Shown here: in pieces, positions 60,372 through 64,000 of the stretch
How positions within the stretch are numbered: position 1 is the stretch's first letter
How the letters are laid out: each line of letters starts with the position of its first letter
Assembly: GCA_025964675.1 (NCBI GenBank)
Contig: JAOPYI010000122.1
Coordinates: 94,992 to 158,991 of the forward strand
DNA from: Sphaerisporangium sp.
GTDB lineage: Bacteria > Actinomycetota > Actinomycetes > Streptosporangiales > Streptosporangiaceae
Direction: 5' to 3'
DNA length: 64,000 bases
Program-made: the position numbers and the translations under genes
The notes under the pieces: generated by a model
Seen by the model: only the letters and a program-made list of their open reading frames with translations
Told to the model about the DNA's origin: nothing
Databases searched by the model: none

Positions 60372-63011
60372 GTGGGCGACCCTCCCGCACAGGACCCCGC
60401 CGATCGCCCGGCGGTCCTGCGCCGCTTCGAGTCCGCGCTGCTACGGCCGCCTGTGACCCTGCTGATCCACGGCGAGGCCGGCATAGGGAAGACCCACCTG
60501 CTGGCCGAGACCGAGGCGCTCGCCAAAACCATGGGATACCGCGTGCTGCACGGCCAGGCGCACGACTTCGGCAGCGGCCTCGCCTACGCCTCGCTCGCCG
60601 ACGCGCTCGGCCCGCTCCACGCCGCACCCGCGGCCCGGGGGCCGCTCCAGGAGCTCCTTGACGCCATCGACCAGGCCGCGCTCGGCATCCTGGGCGCCGC
60701 CCCCGCCGTGCGTACCGCGAACCTGCTGGAAGGCCTGCCAGGCCGTACCCTCCTGGCCATCGACGACCTTCACCTGGCCGACGCCGACACCCTAGGCGTG
60801 CTGTCCTACCTCCCCCGGCGTGTGCGGGGCTTGGCGGTCGCCGGTACGGCGAGACGGCTGCCGGCGATGGACGCCGATCTGGTCGTCCAGCTCAGCGCGC
60901 TGTCGCTGGACGAGGTGACCGCGCTGGTGACCAGCCTGCTCGGCCGTACACCGAGCGAGTCGATCCTGCGGCGCGTCCACGACGAGAGCCGGGGCAACCC
61001 GTGGTTCGTCCGCGAGGCGGTGCTGACGCTCGTACAGGGCGGCGCGGTCCAGTCGGCCTACCCCGGCCCGCGAAGGGGCGCCATCCTCAGCCGCCTGTTC
61101 CAGCGCGACCAAGGCGGGCGCGACCTCGCCAAGGTGCTGGCGGCGCTGCGCCGCACCCGCCCAGCGGGCATGGCGGACCTAGCCGCGCTGGCCGAGGTGG
61201 CGGGTCTCGACGCCGGCGAGGCCGAGCGCGCGTTCGACGGGCTGGTCAGGGACGGCCTGGTCATGGCCACCGACGACGGCATGTACGAGTTCGCCCACCC
61301 ACTGGTCGCCGAGGCCCTGTACGCCGATCTCGGCCCCGCCGAGCGGCGCCGGGTCCACACCCGCATCGCCGAGCTGCTCCACCGGCAGGGGTTGAGCGGC
61401 ACCCGCCGCGTCCTGGAGTGGGCCACCCACCTCGCCGAGGGCGGCACGAGCGCCGAGGCGCTGCCCGCCATGCTCCGCGCGGCCGAGCTGACCCGCTGGA
61501 CCGCGCCCCTGTCGGCCGGCCACTGGTACGGCAGGGCCGCCGTGCTCGCCCCTCCCGAGGAGCGCGGCGTGCTGCTGGCCAGGCAGGCGCTGTCGTACTG
61601 GAAGGGCTCGCGGCCGGTGGACGCCCTGCGCGCGGGACGTGCGGCCCTTGCCGTGCTGCCCCCGGGACGCCGCCACACCCGCACGGCCCACACGATGGTC
61701 AACGCCGCGCACTCCATGGGGCAGTACGAGGTCGCGGTGTCGATCGCCGCCGAACAGCTCCCCTTCGCCGACGACCCGACGGCCCTGCTCGCCCAGCGGG
61801 CCGTGGTAAGCACGCAGCTCGGGCTCGACTCCTCCGACCTGGTCAAAGCGGCCTGGCAGGCCCTGCCGGAATGCCCGCCGGAGGACCTCGTGATCGCCCT
61901 CAGCGCCCTGGCAGGGGAAGCGATCATCAAGGGAAGGTGGGAGGAGACCGAACGCGCGCTGGGCATCCTCCTTCCGGCCTCGGCGGCGCTGCCGCCCGCC
62001 GGCCGGCTGGCCGCGCTGGAGTCGGCGGCGCACATCCTCGCCAGCGGCGGCGTGCGCACCCGTACGCTCGACCTGCTCTCCCAGGCCGAGCAGATCTACC
62101 GGGGGCTCGGCTGGCACGACATCGCGGGCCAGCATGTCCGCACCATGGCGGTGGTACGCCGGCTCGGCGGCGAGTGGGAGCACGCTCTGCGCGACATCAG
62201 GTCCGACGCCGTCACCCTCACCGACGCCGGCCTCTGGGAGAACGTGGCGCTGCTGCGCAACATCGAGCTGGAGATCCTGCTCGACCAAGGACGGTACGAC
62301 GAGGCGGAGCGGCTGCTGGCCGACCCGCCGCCCGACTGCGTGCTGCAACTGTCGCTGCGCGCGATGTTCAGGGCCAGGCGCGCCTTCGGACTGGGAGACC
62401 GTGCGAGGGCAAGCCGGCTTCTCGACGAGGCCGTGGAAAGCGGGCAGCCGGACGTCCTGCACCGTGTGCTCGGCGTACGGGTGCTCATGCACGGCACCGC
62501 CGGAGAGTTGGAGGCGGCCCGTACGGCGGCGCTCGCGCTGGCGGACATCGCCAAGACGGGCACGCCCCGGGCCCGCCTTATGTCGGACCTCGCCACGGCG
62601 GTCGCCTTCAACGACAAGGACACGGCCGAAGCCGCGCTGGAGACCGCGAGGGCGGACGGCCTGAAGTTCGAGGAAGGCCGGGCCCGGCTCGTGCTCGGAG
62701 TGCTCGGAGACGGCGCCCAGCTCGTCCGGGCGCACGGGATCTTCACCGACCTCGGCGCCGCGCCGTGGCGGGACCGCGCCGGCCGCCACCTGCGAGAGGC
62801 CGGCCTCACACCGGCTCCCGCCGCCACGCTGACCCCGGTCGAAAGACGCGTGATCGAGCTGGTGGCCGGCGGCCTGTCCAACCCCCAGATCGCCGACGAA
62901 CTGCACTACAGCCGCAAGACGGTGGAGGTGTACCTGTCCCGCGTGTACGCCAAAACCGGCTTACGCTCCCGCGTAGAGCTGGCCCTCGCCTACGAACGCG
63001 GCCAGGTGTGA
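60372..63011 (+). CDS. Large ATP-binding LuxR-family (LAL) regulator
   Basis: The 879-residue regulator has an AAA/STAND ATPase domain with Walker A GEAGIGKT (34-41) and Walker B LLAIDDLHLA (127-136). A helical TPR-like middle and a C-terminal LuxR HTH (LTPVERRVIELVAGGLSNPQ; IADELHYSRKTVEVYLSRVY) follow. LALs commonly activate secondary-metabolite or sugar genes. It is probably transcribed with the TetR gene, but no biosynthetic genes are next to it. Confidence 0.93.
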   Translation: MGDPPAQDPADRPAVLRRFESALLRPPVTLLIHGEAGIGKTHLLAETEALAKTMGYRVLHGQAHDFGSGLAYASLADALGPLHAAPAARGPLQELLDAIDQAALGILGAAPAVRTANLLEGLPGRTLLAIDDLHLADADTLGVLSYLPRRVRGLAVAGTARRLPAMDADLVVQLSALSLDEVTALVTSLLGRTPSESILRRVHDESRGNPWFVREAVLTLVQGGAVQSAYPGPRRGAILSRLFQRDQGGRDLAKVLAALRRTRPAGMADLAALAEVAGLDAGEAERAFDGLVRDGLVMATDDGMYEFAHPLVAEALYADLGPAERRRVHTRIAELLHRQGLSGTRRVLEWATHLAEGGTSAEALPAMLRAAELTRWTAPLSAGHWYGRAAVLAPPEERGVLLARQALSYWKGSRPVDALRAGRAALAVLPPGRRHTRTAHTMVNAAHSMGQYEVAVSIAAEQLPFADDPTALLAQRAVVSTQLGLDSSDLVKAAWQALPECPPEDLVIALSALAGEAIIKGRWEETERALGILLPASAALPPAGRLAALESAAHILASGGVRTRTLDLLSQAEQIYRGLGWHDIAGQHVRTMAVVRRLGGEWEHALRDIRSDAVTLTDAGLWENVALLRNIELEILLDQGRYDEAERLLADPPPDCVLQLSLRAMFRARRAFGLGDRARASRLLDEAVESGQPDVLHRVLGVRVLMHGTAGELEAARTAALALADIAKTGTPRARLMSDLATAVAFNDKDTAEAALETARADGLKFEEGRARLVLGVLGDGAQLVRAHGIFTDLGAAPWRDRAGRHLREAGLTPAPAATLTPVERRVIELVAGGLSNPQIADELHYSRKTVEVYLSRVYAKTGLRSRVELALAYERGQV

Positions 63012-63115
63012 CCCCACCGCGCGGCCCTGGTGGGACAAGCTTGAGCCGGTCACGGCCTACCGGACGCTCCAGCAGCAGCGCAAGCCAGCGCACCTCCTGA
63101 GGCTTGACCAACGGC

Positions 63116-63661
63116 TCATCCAGCGACGCGTAGCCAGAGGTTCGTCGCCTGCGGCGTGTGGGTCAGGCTGATGCGTTCGAGCTTGACGTTCGTACCGCCC
63201 GGGCGGTCGAACAGCCGGACGCCGTCACCAAGCAGGACGGGCGCGATGAGCACGAGGATCTCATCCAGCACACCCGCGTCGAGGCACTGCCGAGCGGTGC
63301 TGGCGCCGAGGACGTTGACGTACTTGTCACCCGCGGCGGCCTTGGCCGCGGCGACGCCGCTGTCGAGGTCACCGACGAAGGTGACATCCGGCACCGGGGT
63401 GTCCGGGGCGTGGTGGGTAAGCACGAACTGCGGTCCGGTCCACCCCCCGCCGGCGAACTTGCCTTCCTTGGCCGCGACGCCCTTGTACGGATCGTCGCCG
63501 CGGAAGGTGCGGTTGCCGACGAGAAGAGCGCCGATCTTGCCGATCACCTCGTCTACCTCCGGGTTGGGCCCGAGGTGCTCGGTCATCCAGGACATGTCAC
63601 CACCTGGGCCGGCGATGAAGCCGTCCAGCGACATGGTTACCGAATACAGCACCTTACCCAT
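63116..63661 (-). CDS. RibD C-terminal/dihydrofolate reductase-like protein
   Basis: This 181-residue Rossmann-type reductase has KVLYSVTMSLDGFIAGPGGD, LLVGNRTFRGDDPYK, and YVNVLGASTARQCLDAGVLD then EILVLIAPVLLGDGVRLFDR, the usual actinobacterial DHFR-family features. The true substrate is unknown; it is not a canonical FolA. It starts 63 bp downstream of the neighbouring sigma-factor end and is codirectional with it. Confidence 0.92.
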   Translation of the reverse strand: MGKVLYSVTMSLDGFIAGPGGDMSWMTEHLGPNPEVDEVIGKIGALLVGNRTFRGDDPYKGVAAKEGKFAGGGWTGPQFVLTHHAPDTPVPDVTFVGDLDSGVAAAKAAAGDKYVNVLGASTARQCLDAGVLDEILVLIAPVLLGDGVRLFDRPGGTNVKLERISLTHTPQATNLWLRVAG

Positions 63662-63724
63662 GACCTAACCTCCGTGGATCAATTTTCGGTTGCCTTCTGT
63701 TGAGACTGCGGGGCGCGCGAAAAC

Positions 63725-64000
63725 TCATCGGTGCGCCGGCGGCAACGCCGTGGGCAGGGCGAATGCCGGGAACAGGGCGGGGTCGTGGAAGGCGGTGACC
63801 TCCACGATGCGACCGTCCTCGATCCGCAGCACGGCGATCGCGAAGGCGCGGTAGGCGGGGTCGTCGAGGCCCCGCACGTTGGCCGCCGCGGCCGGCTGCC
63901 CGTTGGCCCGGGTGGGCACCATCCGGAACGGGCCCACATAAGTCGGCGAACCGGCGTCCCAGCTCGCCGCCAGTGCCGCCAGGACCGCGTCGCGCCCCTC
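63725..64000 (-). CDS. ECF sigma factor, C-terminal SnoaL-like part (5' end off the window)
   Basis: Only the last 91 codons are present. They read DAVLAALAASWDAGSPTYVG, PFRMVPTRANGQPAAAANVR, YRAFAIAVLRIEDGRIVEVT and AFHDPALFPAF, the SnoaL-like C-terminal domain that follows sigma2/sigma4 in SigG/SigJ-type ECF sigma factors. The tail controls sigma activity, and loss of an anti-sigma is usual. The promoter and DNA-binding region lie beyond 64000. Confidence 0.8.
   Translation of the reverse strand, partial: EGRDAVLAALAASWDAGSPTYVGPFRMVPTRANGQPAAAANVRGLDDPAYRAFAIAVLRIEDGRIVEVTAFHDPALFPAFALPTALPPAHR

Overview
This is a high-GC actinobacterial chromosome segment. The codon bias is strong toward G/C at third positions, and GTG starts and ATGA/GTGA stop-start overlaps are common. 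It carries the actinobacterial order rimP-nusA-ylxR-infB-DUF503-rbfA-nrnA-truB-ribF, two steroid-catabolism-type regulator sites, an alpha-1,6-mannosyltransferase of the MptA/B type, MMPL and DUF574 genes. The gene mix fits a filamentous actinomycete, probably Streptosporangiales (Nonomuraea/Streptosporangium/Microbispora-like). The order-level placement is inference.

Region 1 (1-13.5 kb, minus strand) is the translation/ribosome-maturation superoperon, ending with truB and ribF. Four extra genes sit between truB and ribF: a WxL-like/DUF916-like secreted surface-protein pair, a threonine-synthase-like PLP enzyme and a ChrB-like protein. An array of four GACATGTC palindromes spaced 29-31 bp lies just upstream of the PLP enzyme. 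Region 2 (13.5-26.5 kb) holds a lipoprotein with a DUF4439 ferritin-like partner, proS, an FprA-type ferredoxin reductase, poxB, a citrate-lyase-like/DUF6986 gene with cutC, a GntR/UTRA regulator and a fused ETF beta-alpha gene. A decayed thiolase lies immediately upstream of the ETF gene.

Region 3 (26.5-36 kb) has a flavin reductase with a KstR2-type operator, two SDRs, an M14 metallopeptidase, a natural fusion of a siderophore-interacting protein with a methyltransferase followed by an ATP-grasp protein, and a pentapeptide-repeat protein. Region 4 (36-45 kb) has a DyP/EfeB remnant, a secreted phospholipase C/acid phosphatase, nagZ with a strong palindrome, a KstR2-like TetR gene overlapping an AlkD-like gene, a DUF574 methyltransferase, a DUF302 protein and an EstB-type serine hydrolase.

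Region 5 (45-64 kb) has a transmembrane Ser/Thr kinase with a repeated ectodomain, a VOC protein, a HATPase anti-sigma-like protein, an HTH/TPR-type regulator and an MptB-like mannosyltransferase. Then come an MprF-like phosphatidylglycerol aminoacyltransferase divergent from a membrane-anchored esterase, a PaaI thioesterase with a perfect KstR operator, a CHAP hydrolase, an MMPL/TetR/LuxR-LAL cluster, a RibD-C reductase and the 3' end of a sigma factor with a SnoaL-like tail.

The most coherent hidden theme is a scattered steroid/lipid-CoA regulon: a KstR2-like repressor, one KstR2-type and one KstR-type operator, the fused ETF, the thiolase relic, SDRs, a flavin reductase and a thioesterase. 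I see no CRISPR array, rRNA, tRNA or intact transposon.
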